Shown here in pieces: positions 32,801 to 43,600 of a DNA stretch of 64,000 nucleotides; the first letter of the stretch is position 1, and each line of letters starts with the position of its first letter. The notes beneath the pieces were generated by a model. That model was not told the DNA's origin. It did no database searches and saw only the letters and a list, made by a program, of their open reading frames with translations. The stretch is from assembly GCA_038503065.1 (NCBI GenBank), contig JBCAMK010000016.1, positions 620,001 to 684,000 on the forward strand, written 5' to 3'. The stretch comes from Paragyromitra xinjiangensis (lineage: Eukaryota > Ascomycota > Pezizomycetes > Pezizales > Discinaceae). The translations under genes and the position numbers were made by a program.

Positions 32801-34783
32801 TTCGCTGAAATGCCTGCACTGAATTCGTGCCTCCTTGCACCATTCGAGTATACCGAAGCAAGCCTAAAGGTGTCTGAATAGCAGTCATATCTCTGCTTTC
32901 CTCCGCTAAATCCACCTGATCATAGCTGGAGAATAGATCGATAATTGAAGCTATTGCCATTCCAGCGAATTCCTCACTGAATTCGTCAACCCTAGGAGGC
33001 AATGCCGCATCTAATATCGTATGGCTGTTGGCTTTAGTGAAAGAGGCGACTAATCGATGCCCGCCCTACTTTTTCTTGACTAGAAACCAAGGATTTCGAT
33101 ACGGCCCGCGGCAGCGCTCTAGAGTGCCTCCTGCCATCCGCGCCTTTAGGATTTCAATAACCTCTCCTTCCAGGGCTCTGGGTGTCTTGAAGGGAGCTTC
33201 CTGCCAGGGCACGTGTGGAATCGTCCGAATTACGTGTGGAGGCTCAACTTCTGACTTGAATAAGCCAATTTCTGTGAATTCGAATGCCACGGCAGCTTCC
33301 CTATTGTATAGCATTTCCATCAAAAGCTCTCGCTCCTTCGGCTGAAGATGGCCTATGTCCATTTCCGCTATTCTTTCTTTCGTGAGGCGAGACCCTCGTG
33401 GAACACTGCTGAATTTAGGCGTAAGGATATGATCGAAGGGGCCAACAGGCTTATCCAGCCCTCGTCTCTTTTCTTCCTTCAGGCAATCCTGCTTCCAATT
33501 CGGATTTCCTTCTGCAGCGCTGCCATCACCTTTGACGTTCTGCGGGTGCACCTTCTCCTTCTTATTCTTATACAGCCTCCTGCTGCTTACTCCACTTCCC
33601 GCTCGCTGAATTTCATTCCAAACTGCCATACACCGCCGCATCCGCACCTCTCTTTCCGCACCTCGCAAGACTCCGCGTCGACGCGGAGTCTCCTGCGCTC
33701 TTCTGACCACACCCTCCACTTCCGCCACTTCCTCCGGAGGTTTCTGCCGCCTCTTCTCAGTAAGCACCTTCGCGCTTACTGAGATCTCCCGTTTCCCGAG
33801 CTCTGCTCACGCCTCCTTTGCATCCACTGCCCCTTTGCTTCCCTTACTGAAGTGCGCGCATATCCTTCAGGCGGAACTGCCATGAATTTGGCCTTCTTTA
33901 GGCGATCAGAGGACCAAATAGTGCCCCACATTGAGCCGTCGTCCTTATTCGTCCACTTTAGTAAGGCAGCTCGCTCGAATGGGCGCCCTAATACGAATTC
34001 GCCTTCCATTCCTGGAGATGCAAATATCAGTGTATAAACCATGGCACCTCCCACACTAACGGGCGCTTCGTGAATACAGCAAGTCAGAGGTGTGGAATCT
34101 CCAGTAATTCCGGTCATGGTCCAGTCCACTTGGTCGTCGTATGGCAAATTCAAACTCTCGAACTCCGACCAACCCATTCGATTGATTTCTGATCCATTAT
34201 CTCCCGTTGGCTGCAGCAAAACGCCGTTGATACTGATGGGAATTAGGCCTGACTCAGCAGCGTATTTGACTTGATGCCTAATTCTCCGAGTCTGGGAATC
34301 GTGTGGAGATGCGTGTGCTTTGGAAACCTTCACAGCTGGCGCTGGCAGCACGCCCCTGCCGTATAGATATTTCTTGAAGGGAGGAGAAATAGAGACTAAT
34401 TCTGAAATACTGATATTGATCGACTTTTCCATTGCCAGTCTGTGGAAAAGCTCTTCTTCGGAGGGGGCGCCTGTGGCATCATCTCTAAGGGCTCTTCGTG
34501 GCGCAACGAGCTTCTTTTCCAGCTTCTTCGTAGGCTTATCTTCCTGCATCTCCACTTCCACAGTTTCTACTGGAGGATATGCTCTAGGCCTGGGTGCCCG
34601 AGCATTTGGCAACCCTTCCTGCCTCTCAATTCTTTTCCTCAGATCTTCCACCTTCTCCTTCTTCACTGGCGCCCTGCGCTTCTCCACACGCGCAGGTTTG
34701 ACTGCAGAAACGTACCAATTCGCCTCTTCCTCTGATTCCAAATCCGAATCCAATTCCGACTCCAACTCTTCCTCCACAACCTC
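29832..34783 (-). pseudogene. pol of element A: protease, RT, RNase H, integrase (broken)
   Basis: Ty3/gypsy pol in frame with gag once U copy 3 is removed. Protease site DNGSEIN (about 34,190); RT with WFLVKKK, LPPRVDEFSEEF and catalytic FLDDVGV (about 32,750); RNase H (GVDAGGEGWGAVL ... HTAADGLSRR); integrase zinc finger (HDESGHRG ... CEQC), D/D/E residues in VDIVHMP, VDGGPEN and LVERGHQQ, and a C-terminal RWRGPFRI segment. Damage: frameshift near 33,770, TAG at 33066-33068, TGA at 32646-32648, and U copy 2 inserted in the integrase at a DWPN motif. Removing U and one TTAGG restores DWPNHLHS. Probably not a source of active enzyme in this copy. Confidence 0.9.
30543..30984 (+). mobile_element. 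repeat U, copy 2 (in integrase of A, antisense)
   Basis: 442 bp, starts TTTCACGGAT, ends CTCCTTGAGA, flanked by TTAGG (30538-30542 and 30985-30989). Contains GTATATAAGCGATGG (about 30,698). The two hairpins of copy 1 are kept with paired changes: TGTTTCC/GGAAACA at 30799-30817 and CCTTCGG/CCGAAGG at 30940-30958. It lies antisense to pol of element A. Confidence 0.85.
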
Positions 34784-35192
34784 TCTCAGGGAGCGAGGTT
34801 TCGTCAAGCCCTTCGGTATCCCCAAAGGTGAGCAGTGCTACTTGAGAGAGACTTCGCTACAATGATAATACAATGTTTTCCACAGGCCTCTCGTGAGGTA
34901 AGAAGCGAAGTGATTCTGGGGTGCGACAGCGGCAGCGACGAGGATGTTTCTGAGGTAGAAACAGAGATGGTATTTCTATAACAGTACGGTAGAAGTAAAG
35001 TAAGAGACGTTGCTTAAGGAAAGAAAGAAAAGAACAATTACAACCGCGGAAATCCATCGCTTATATACCCAATCTTCCCCTTTCCATGACTCATCCATTC
35101 GAGGCAACCTAACCGAATCACAAAGAAACACAACGAAATAATACAATGACTAATCCTTAACACCGCACATGTACTTGACCCTATCCATGAAA
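34784..35192 (-). mobile_element. repeat U, copy 3 (between gag and pol of A)
   Basis: 409 bp on the minus strand, TTTCATGG...CTCCCTGAGA, flanked by GAGGT (35193-35197 and 34779-34783). It adds a false gag ending (VFMDRVKYMCGVKD, stop at 35150) and a false open extension before pol. Removing it with one GAGGT joins ...SSEEEV to VEEELES, a single acidic gag-pol reading frame. Confidence 0.85.
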
Positions 35193-36604
35193 ACCTCCTC
35201 CTCGCTGCTTTTTTCATCTAATTCCCCTAAACGTGCCATTCTGACTTCGAAGCTCGGACCGCGGCTAGGACTGGGCGCAGCCTTAATTCGCCTCACGCCT
35301 GGCTGTAGCGGCGGCTGCGGAGGTTGCTGCTGCTCTCGGGCTTCCACTTGCTGCAGCATATTCCTTCCCATACTTCTCTTCCATGGCTCAACCACCTCTC
35401 CTCCGGACCCTTCTCCTCCCCAGTGAATCCTCCCGCCTACAGCCCTGTGCACTAATCCAGCGCATTCTTTGGCCATCAAAGCAGGGCATTGATTCTTCAA
35501 ATGCGCAGGATCTGCACAGAAGATGCAATGTCTTGCCGGAGCGTACTGAAGATTTGACGCATACTGAGGATTCGGAGCGTACTGCTGAGCCGGCTGCGAA
35601 TTCCGAAGTGGAATTGCATTTGCTCCTGAAGCAGGTCCTGGCGCGTTATAGGCTTGCGGCGGAGTTGCTCTGGCACCGACGTTGGCTCTGCTAAAACTCT
35701 CCATAAATTGCGCCTGTTGGCGTAAAACCATGGCTTCCATACGCTTCAAAATGTCGTCGATTGCGCTCGTGACATCTATATTGTGGGCCTGGCGTTGAAT
35801 TGGCTGCACAACTTGCGCAGTCTGCAGCGGCTGCGGCTGCGGCTGCGAGCCTCCGAAACTGGCTGATACTGAAGGCTTCGACTTCGTTTCCTGCACTAAA
35901 AGCTGATCAATAAGTGCTTCTGAAGAAAACTCACCTTTCTTCATCAATTCTTCTGTGCGAAGTGTGCCTAAGCAGTAATCCTGAGCTTCTTTCTTAATTA
36001 GGGCATATTTGCCTTGGAAGGAGCTGGGCAAGTTGACGTCCAATTTGAACTTGATTATCAGCTTCCTGGCGAGGTCTAATTGCAGCCCTCCCAGAAACAG
36101 CTGAATCTCTTGATACTCCGAAAGCATGCCTGTGGCCTTTAGGCTGGTGGAAACTGCCGTAAAGGTGCGCACAAAAGGGTGTATATCATCTGTTTTTTTC
36201 TTCTGCGCATTAGTCAGCTCTTCCAGAAACCTTACCGTATACATCTGCTGCTTCGTATCCTGCGCTCTATACTCCTCCAAAATCTCCCTGCGCAACGCCT
36301 GCCAGTCTCCATCTGCATATCCTTGCAAATAACGAATCGTGGCGCCAATAGAGCTGACACAATAGAGAGGGAGCTTCTTCACAGTCGCCTTCTCCGACTC
36401 TCCGAATTCTTCATATAGAAGCTCATAATGCTCTAGGAAATCCGTGGCATCGTTTCCATCGAAATGCGGGGCGCCGTGGGTTCCAGGAAAGGGCATATGC
36501 GTCAACTGCTTCCGAAGACCTTCGATAAGCAAATCTGCAGAGCCGGCAGTAAGTGGCGTGCCTGCTGTTGGCGTGGAATTGACTGTGGACCGTGGAGTCG
36601 ACAT
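35193..36604 (-). CDS. gag of element A (5' part of gag-pol)
   Basis: Capsid/nucleocapsid polyprotein. ATG 36604 (MSTPRSTVNS) is preferred over the upstream open frame, which runs back into the LTR. Retrotransposon gag domain about residues 45-240 (FDGNDATDFLEHYELLYEEF ... LEELTNAQKKKTDDIHPF), a Gln/Pro-rich linker, then one zinc knuckle, CIFCADPAHLKNQC. It is continuous with pol except for U copy 3, so the original product was probably one Gag-Pol polyprotein. Confidence 0.85.
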
Positions 36605-37156
36605 GCTTATTGCGATTGATAGGGCGAATACGGTTAATACTGTGAGTGCTGCGAATTCTGCTGTGAATCGTACAAAGTCTGATTCTTTCTGCTCTTTTCG
36701 CGGGGCATTGGGGGGGTATACGTCTCCCGTGGCGTCTGCTGACTTCTTGCGAATTCGGCAGCTGAATCTCCGAGATCCCGTATTAAATGTACAGCCTAGC
36801 CCTTCCTCAGAAGACTTCCCTGCCACAAATTTTTCTTTGCGCAGTCCGTCGCTCTTAGCAAGCCGACCTCTGCCGCAATAGGCACAGTCTAATCCGCTGC
36901 GGAATTTCTCTGCCGCCTCAATTGCTCTATATCCCGTAACTTCGCAGCCTATTCCGCAAAGGGAATTCTCTGCCGAAGAAAACTCTTCTAGTGTCCTATA
37001 GCGTCTCCACAGTCTATTCCGCCGTGGGAATTCTCTGCCGAATAGCCTCTCTAAATCCCGTGCCTTCCGTGTGTGCGTGTTTGTGCGATTCGCTGCGTGA
37101 CTGCTTTTCTTCGTGCCTAGGCCTAGCGTATCAATCTCTCTGGTCGAAGGGACCAT
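36605..37156 (-). other. leader of element A with 62-bp-spaced repeats
   Basis: 552-nt leader between 5' LTR and gag. Three imperfect repeats of a segment like AGTCTATTCCGC...GGAATTCTCTGCCG lie near 36,886, 36,945 and 37,008. The region is open in the gag frame but shows no gag similarity. A possible primer-binding site is at its LTR-proximal end. Confidence 0.6.
37138..37155 (-). promoter_or_regulatory. candidate primer-binding site of element A
   Basis: One base after the 5' LTR the minus strand reads TGGTCCCTTCGACCAGAG, starting TGG as a tRNA-primed site should. It also contains a GGTC/GACC stem, so self-priming is another option. The matching tRNA was not identified. Confidence 0.5.
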
Positions 37157-37543
37157 TGTGGGCGAGTGCGTAGGAGACTCTGCCAGTTTGACGCAGAGAT
37201 CTGATATTCGCTGCCTTCGCGCTGTGAAGAAGAGGCTGCGTCGACGCGGACTTCGATGTCCTATAGCGAGGCACATATATGCGGATTATTAGGCGTGGAA
37301 TCGAGCGAATAGGAAGGATATATTCGATACGAATTAGGCAAGGCAAGAGCCCGCCGCAAAGGAATACGATACAAAATAGAGAGATAGATAGTAAGAATGG
37401 AGTAGTGAAAATGGATAAGAATCGACAGGCAATGTTGAACAGTAATAGAAATCCTCCGCTGTCAATACCCCTAACCCTTATACACGTGACCGCGCACGTG
37501 ACTTATCCATCACCTCCTTCCACCTCCCGCGCGCCCCACCACA
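37157..37543 (-). repeat. 5' LTR of element A
   Basis: 387 bp, direct repeat of 25572-25956, followed by the target duplication TCGG (37544-37547). Palindrome core at 37238-37247. Confidence 0.93.
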
Positions 37544-38763
37544 TCGGCTGTACCTAACCCCGCGCCCTCCGATGCCCAAACATCCGCAACTTGGGATTTC
37601 CCAACCCAAGACTGTTTTGCTGAACTGGCTAGCACGGATATCGCTAGACTTTACCAAGATACCTGCGCCTACATCCATAGGCTTGAAATACAAATTGAAG
37701 CAAGCGATGAAGCCCGTGAACACATGGAACAAACCCTGGGCACAACCCAAATACAGCTCACCAACGCCAATGCAACCCTCCAACAAGCCAACCAAACCAC
37801 TGACTGCTTACGAAGGGAAAGGGATCAAGCTCGCTTGGGAGCACAACGAGAATCACGTCCTCACTCCCCAGCACCACCTCCACCCCCCCCATTGGTAAGT
37901 CAACACCGGTCAGAAAAAATGCCCGACCCAGAGAAGTTCGATGGGTCTCGCGATAAACTCCCCGGCTTTGTTCTCCAACTCCGCTCCAAGCTATTGGTCA
38001 ACAACGACCGCTTCACCAACGAGAATAATAAGATTCTCTATACCATCAATCGTTTGGAGGGGGCTGCTCTTGAACAAGTCCGTCACACTGTCCTCCCTAA
38101 TGGGACAACCACTTGGACCAACGCCGCCGAACTCATTACTGCCCTGGAAACCGCCTTTGGCGACCCCGACCCAACCGGAACAGCGAGGAGGGAACTCCAC
38201 CAACTGAAACAAGGAAAGAGGGAGTTCTCCGCCTACCTAGCAGATTTCCAACGCATCATGGGACGCCTTCAGTATGGGGAAACCGTGAAAATGGACGCCT
38301 TGGAATATGGGATCTCGGAGGAACTGAAGGAAGCAATGGTTGTTATAGTAGATCCTCCTACCACCTTCAACACCTTCACTTCGCTCCTCCTTCAGCTAGA
38401 TAATCGTATCAGGGCCCGCAAGGAGGAGAAGAAAAATACCAACCGAAACAACATGGGACAATTTGTCGCCCCCGCTCCTGCCTCCTTTACCCCCCATCCT
38501 TCCCACACCCCAGGAGGGCTGGCCCCCATGGACCTTTCCTTTGGAAGAACCAGCAATATGGATCGCCCCGCACCAGATCAACGGTTCACCATGATTAACG
38601 GGCGGAAAAAGCTTTCGGATCTCGAGAAACAGTGGCGTCGGTCCACTGGCAAATGTATGTTCTGCGCGGGTGAAAACCACTCCTACGCCAATTGCCCCTC
38701 AGCGCCAAAAAAACCCGCAATGAGGGGAGCCCTGGTCAATACGGCATCAGTAAAAATAATTAA
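37544..38763 (+). pseudogene. gag of element B (continuation)
   Basis: Gag polyprotein of a Ty3/gypsy element. An N-terminal coiled-coil-like segment (about 37,680-37,830) precedes the gag core EKFDGSRDKLPGFVLQLRSK, TWTNAAELITALETAFGDP and LHQLKQGKREFSAYLADF, then a zinc knuckle CMFCAGENHSYANC near 38,650. The frame is cut twice: by element A after codon 2 and by the insertion starting 38764. Just after the second junction the frame would read to a TGA at about 40,700. Confidence 0.85.
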
Positions 38764-40684
38764 CGCCTCCAGGAGCAGGGGCACGTCTCCCGGGGAGGCA
38801 ATATCCTCCAGGTGCTCCGTGCGCTCCCAGGGCGCCTGGAGGCACGAGCGCCCGACCTGCATCTCCCGGAGGATATGGCTTCTCCCGTGATATGCTGTAT
38901 CCTCCATGAGCCAAAGGCACGATGCCACACCTCCACCCCGCTCCTGGACCTCAACTCCACTGCCAGAGACTCCCTGAATCGCAGACTATTGGATCTCGCT
39001 TAGGGACTTAGAAGAATTTCTTTCAACTCCCCGTTGCTACCCCAACCCACCCAGGCCGCCCACCCCCTATCCACACACCCCTTTTAACCCCCTTTGCGAC
39101 GCCCATGCCTCCTCTCCTCCATCTCCAAGATCAACGTGTTTTGTATAGTAGCTAACTTTGAATAGGCCCATCACTCCCCTTGCTGAATCCACTACTTCCG
39201 ATCCTCCGAAACCACTGCTGAATAGACTCCGGATCGGCTGTTTCTGAGCCTCCGAATTGACTGCTGAATAGACTCCGAATCCCGTGCTTTCCTGCCTCCG
39301 AATCGACTCCTGAATCCACTCCTTAATCGACTCCGAATCCACTACTGAATGGACTCCTGAATAGACTCCGAATTGACTCCGAATCCACTGCTGAATAGAC
39401 TCCTGAATAGACTCCGAATCCTGCTGAATTGGCTGCTGAATTGACCGCTGAATAGACTCCGAATCCACTGCTGAATTCACTGCCGAATTGACTCCTGAAT
39501 AGACTCCGAATCCCGTGCCTTCCTGCCTCCAAATCGGCTGTTTCTGAGCCTCCGAATCCTGCTGAATTGACTGCTGAATTGACTGCTGAATAGACTCTGA
39601 ATCCTGCTGAATTGACTGCTGAATTGACTGCTGAATAGACTCTGAATCGGCTCCCGAATTGACTCTGAATAGGCTGTTTCCAAGCCTCCAAATCCACTGC
39701 TGAATTGACTGCTGAATAGGCTCCAAATCAGCTGTTTCCGAGCCTCCAAATCCTGCTGAATTGACTGCCGAATTGACTCCTGAATAGACTCCTAATCGGC
39801 TGTTTCTTAGCCTCCGAATCCCGTGCTTTCCTGCCTCTGAATAGGCTGTTTCCGAGCCTCCAAATCCACTGCTGAATTGACTGCCGAATTGACTCCTGAA
39901 TAGACTCCAAATCGACTCCCGAACCTCCTCCCAAGCATCCTCCGAAGCAGCAGCTTGCTTGCCTCCGAATCCACTGCTGAATTGACTCCTGAATAGACTC
40001 CGAATCGGCTGTTTCTAAGCCTCCAAATCCACTGCCGAATAGACTCCTGAATAGACTCCGAATCGGCTGTTTCTGAGCCTCCGAATCCACTGCTGAATAG
40101 ACTGCTGAATAGACTCCGAATCGGCTGTTTCTAAGGCTCCGAATCCTGCTGAATTGACTGCTGAATAGACTCCGAATCGACTCCTGAATTGATTGCTGAA
40201 TTGACTCCTGAATAGACTCCGAATCGGCTGTTTCCAAGCCTCCGAATCCTGTGCTTTCCTGCCTCCGAATAGGCTGTTTCCGAGCCTCCGAATCGACTCC
40301 ATGGCAAGCTCAGCAGCAGGCTCGGAATAGGAGGAGTGGGATGCAGTAGGGCAGGCAGGCAGGAGGATGCGGGGACTCGTTCGATGTATATAGATCCATT
40401 AGATAGTCAATAATAATATTCAAAATATTCTCCAAACTTGGGTGACAGCGTGACATCAGTGAATTGAGAAGGGTGACAGGTGTAACTTATGCTTCTCCAC
40501 AGCTCTCCATGGCACGTTGGGAGTGCCTATATCGATCTCCTAGAGTCTCCTGGAGTGCTTGCTGCTCCTCCGTGTGCCTCCCTGAGGAGGTTGGTCACGA
40601 ATCGCTCCTCCAGGTAGGCACATATTCTCCACGGGTCTCCCAAGCCTCCCGGCGATCCCGAGCCTCCTGGAGCTCAGGGAGAAA
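38764..40684. mobile_element. unclassified 1.9-kb insertion in gag/pol of element B
   Basis: Flanked by AATTAA (38758-38763 and 40685-40690), which could also be a TTAA duplication. GC-rich ends full of CTCC/GGAG words (for example GCCTCCAGGAGC at the left and CCTCCTGGAGC at the right) surround an internal minisatellite. No transposase, integrase or LINE domain was recognised, so it is probably non-autonomous; the class is unknown. Confidence 0.6.
39190..40310. repeat. 12-nt-based minisatellite
   Basis: Degenerate tandem array of CTGCTGAATTGA / CTGAATAGACTC-type units mixed with spacer words (GGCTGTTTC.GAGCCTCC). Because units are multiples of three, all three minus-strand frames stay open over most of the array (SIQQ, SSQF or VNSA periodic peptides). 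I do not regard these as genes. Confidence 0.85.
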
Positions 40685-40690
40685 TTAATT

Positions 40691-43600
40691 CATTTTACTG
40701 ATGGGCTCCCACAGCGTCTTCCTCGTCGGGATCTGTCGATCCATTACCTTCTTTCATGGCTGCAGATATTTCCCAGTCTTTAAACTTGTAAAACCAGAGT
40801 CGCTATGTGACCCTGCTCTGGTTTCTTTTTCTTCTTCTCTGTCTGTTTTTTCTATTTCGGGATTTTCGCTATCTGATGTGTGCGTGGAGGATAAATTGGA
40901 TGGGGAACATTTTGTTATCTCTTGTAATCTTTCAAGTAACAATAAAACCATACAAACTCACACTATTGGACACTGGAGCCTCGGGATTTGCATTCATGGA
41001 TGAAGAATTCGCGCGTCACCATAATTTCCCCCTTATCCCCCTCAAAATTCCTCGCCAACTCGAGGTTATTGATGGTAGGCCCATTTCTTCGGGCGCCATC
41101 ACTCCTCTTTTACATTGCGGGCTTTCTATTCAAGATCATCAGGAAAAAGCCCCCTTCTTCGTGACACAACTTGGTCACTATCCGCTGGTCCTAGGAATCC
41201 CTTGGATGAAGCATCATGACATTTCCCTACAATTCGCAGCCAATAAAGTTACTTTTGGATCCGAACACTGCCGCACTCATTGCGCCCCCACCAAAATTCC
41301 GGTCACAACTCACGGCATTCAACCTCCAAAAGAACTTAAAATCCATTTCATCGGAGCTGCAGCTTTTAGCCGGCTAGCTAAGAAACGGACATCCCAGATA
41401 TACGCCATTTCCTTGTGTGAAATCAATAAAATTCTAGACAAACAAGCCACAAAGGAAGGATGGAAACAACGGATCCCCCTGGAATACCATGAGTTCCTGG
41501 ACATGTTTGATGAATCCAAAGCCAATGGACTCCCCCCACGCTGTCCTTGTGATCACAAGATACCCCTTCTCGCCGGGAAAGAACCACCCTTCGGGCCTCT
41601 CCATGGGATATCAAGACAAGAACTCTTGGTATTAAAAGAATATATTGAAGATAACCTTGGAAAAGGGTTTATCTAAGCCAGCTCGTCACCAGCTGGAGCC
41701 CCAGTTCTCTTTGTGAAGAAAGCTGATGGATCCCTCTGTTTGTGCGTGGATTACCGTGGATTAAACACTATCACTATTAAAGATCGCTATACTTCCCCCC
41801 TCATCCACGAAACCCTGGACCGCCTGGCCAAAGCTAAATGGTATACCAAGTTAGACCTTCGCATGGGTTACAATCAAATACGAATGGGAGAAGGGGAAGA
41901 GTGGAAAACGGCCTTCCGTACCCGTTATGGCCTCTACGAGTACAAAGTTATGCCCTTTGAACTCACCAATGCACCTGGCACCTTCCAACGCTTCGTTAAC
42001 GATTGCCTCACTGAATACTTGGATATTTTCTGTGCTGCCTACCTCGATGATATCTTAATTTACAGTGACAACCTGGAGGAGCATAAGGAACACGTTAATA
42101 AGGTACTTCAAGCTCTGAAACAGCAAGGAATCCTCCTCAAACCTGAGAAATGTGAATTTCATACCCAATCAATGAAATATTTGGGATTGATCCTCTCCCC
42201 AGATGGCATCAGCATGGACGAGGAAAAGCTAAAGGCTGTAAGAGAGTGGGGCGTACCAAGATCGGTTAAAGATGTCCAGGCTTTCTTGGGGTTTGCGAAT
42301 TTTTATCGACGGTTTATATTCGGATTTTCACGACTTTCCTCCCCCCTTTCAGCATTAACAAAAAAGGACACTCCGTTTGAATGGTTCCCTAAGGCACAGC
42401 AAGCCTTCAATGCATTAAAATTTGCTTTCACTACCGCCCCAATCCTCATGCACTTCGACCCTGATAAGAAAATCTTTGTGGAAACCGACGCTTCTGATTA
42501 TGTATCCACTGGTATTCTATCTCAATATGACGATAATGGAGTTTTACACCCGGTAGCCTTCTTTTCAAAGAAACATTCCCCTGCAGAATGCAACTATGAA
42601 ATATACGACAAGGAACTACTAGCCATTATTCGCACATTTGAGGAATGGAGACGGGAATTGGAAGGGGCAGCACATCCCATCTCAGTTATTTCCGACCATA
42701 AGAATTTGGAATAATTCATGACCACCAAACAATTAAATCGTCGACAAGCAAGATGGGCTGAGTACCTTTCACGTTTCAATTTCATTATTACCTATCGACC
42801 AGGAAAACAAGGGGGAAAACCAGACGCATTGACAAGGAGATCAGGAGATCTCCCTGAAGAAGGGGATGAAAGACTCGCACACCAGAGTCAAGTGGTATTA
42901 AAAAAGGAAAATCTGGATCCTAAGCTAAGTTTGTTGGCGGGCTCTTTATCAAACGAACCCTCTGAAATGGACGCCATCCTATTTTCATTATTCAAAGAAG
43001 GATATAAAGCTGACCCATTCCCGGAGAAAATCCTTACAGCATTAGAAAAAGGAGATAGACAATCAAAGGAAATCTCACTGGCCGAATGCACTAACAGTAA
43101 CGGACTCCTCAAGTACCGCCAATGTTTCTTCGTCCCCGATTTCGATTCATTACGCCTTGAAATCCTGAAGCAATATCACGATACACCGGCAGCAGGGCAC
43201 TCAGGACGAGAAAAAACTTTCGAGCTGGTATCCAGGGATTTATATTGGCCAAAGATGAGGGAATATATCGGCCGCTACATCAGGAATTGCCACGTTTGTC
43301 AACGAGCAAAGCCAACAACGCAAGGCACGCAAGGAGTTCTACGCCCCCTACCTATTCCGAATAGACCTTGGGAAGAATTATCAATGGATTTTGTGACAGG
43401 GTTACCGGAATCGGAAGGCTTTGACGCAATAATGGTTATTGTTGACCGATTGTCGAAAATGAGACACCTAATTCCTTGCAACACCACTGTGAATGCTCGA
43501 CAAGTGGCTGATTTGTACCTCCTGAATGTCTGGAAAATCCACGGCTTACCCTCTCACATCACTTCCGACTGTGGTGCACAGTTCACCGCCAAGTTTTGGA

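Larger units (their letters stand above)
25572..37543 (-). mobile_element. full-length LTR retrotransposon A (Ty3/gypsy) with accessory gene
   Basis: 11,972 bp on the minus strand. 5' LTR 37157-37543, 3' LTR 25572-25956, both TG...CA, flanked by TCGG (25568-25571 and 37544-37547). Order on the minus strand: leader, gag, U copy 3, protease, RT, RNase H, integrase (interrupted by U copy 2), a 460-bp spacer, an accessory dioxygenase-like gene, a polypurine tract and the 3' LTR. The LTRs differ at only about four bases plus a 2-nt indel. It is inserted within codon 3 of the gag gene of element B. Confidence 0.93.

Noticed and set aside
34784..34825. Start of pol at an apparent MGIPKG peptide
   Set aside because: The codon is TTG and not ATG, and the peptide is encoded by repeat U, not by the original pol.
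36605..37276. Upstream extension of the gag frame of element A starting inside the LTR
   Set aside because: It reads through LTR and leader repeats, shows no gag similarity, and a good ATG (36604) precedes the gag domain.
39067..40302. Long minus-strand open frames with SIQQ, SSQF or VNSA repeats
   Set aside because: They are the three frames of a minisatellite whose 12-nt unit lacks stops; openness follows from the repeat and not from selection on protein.
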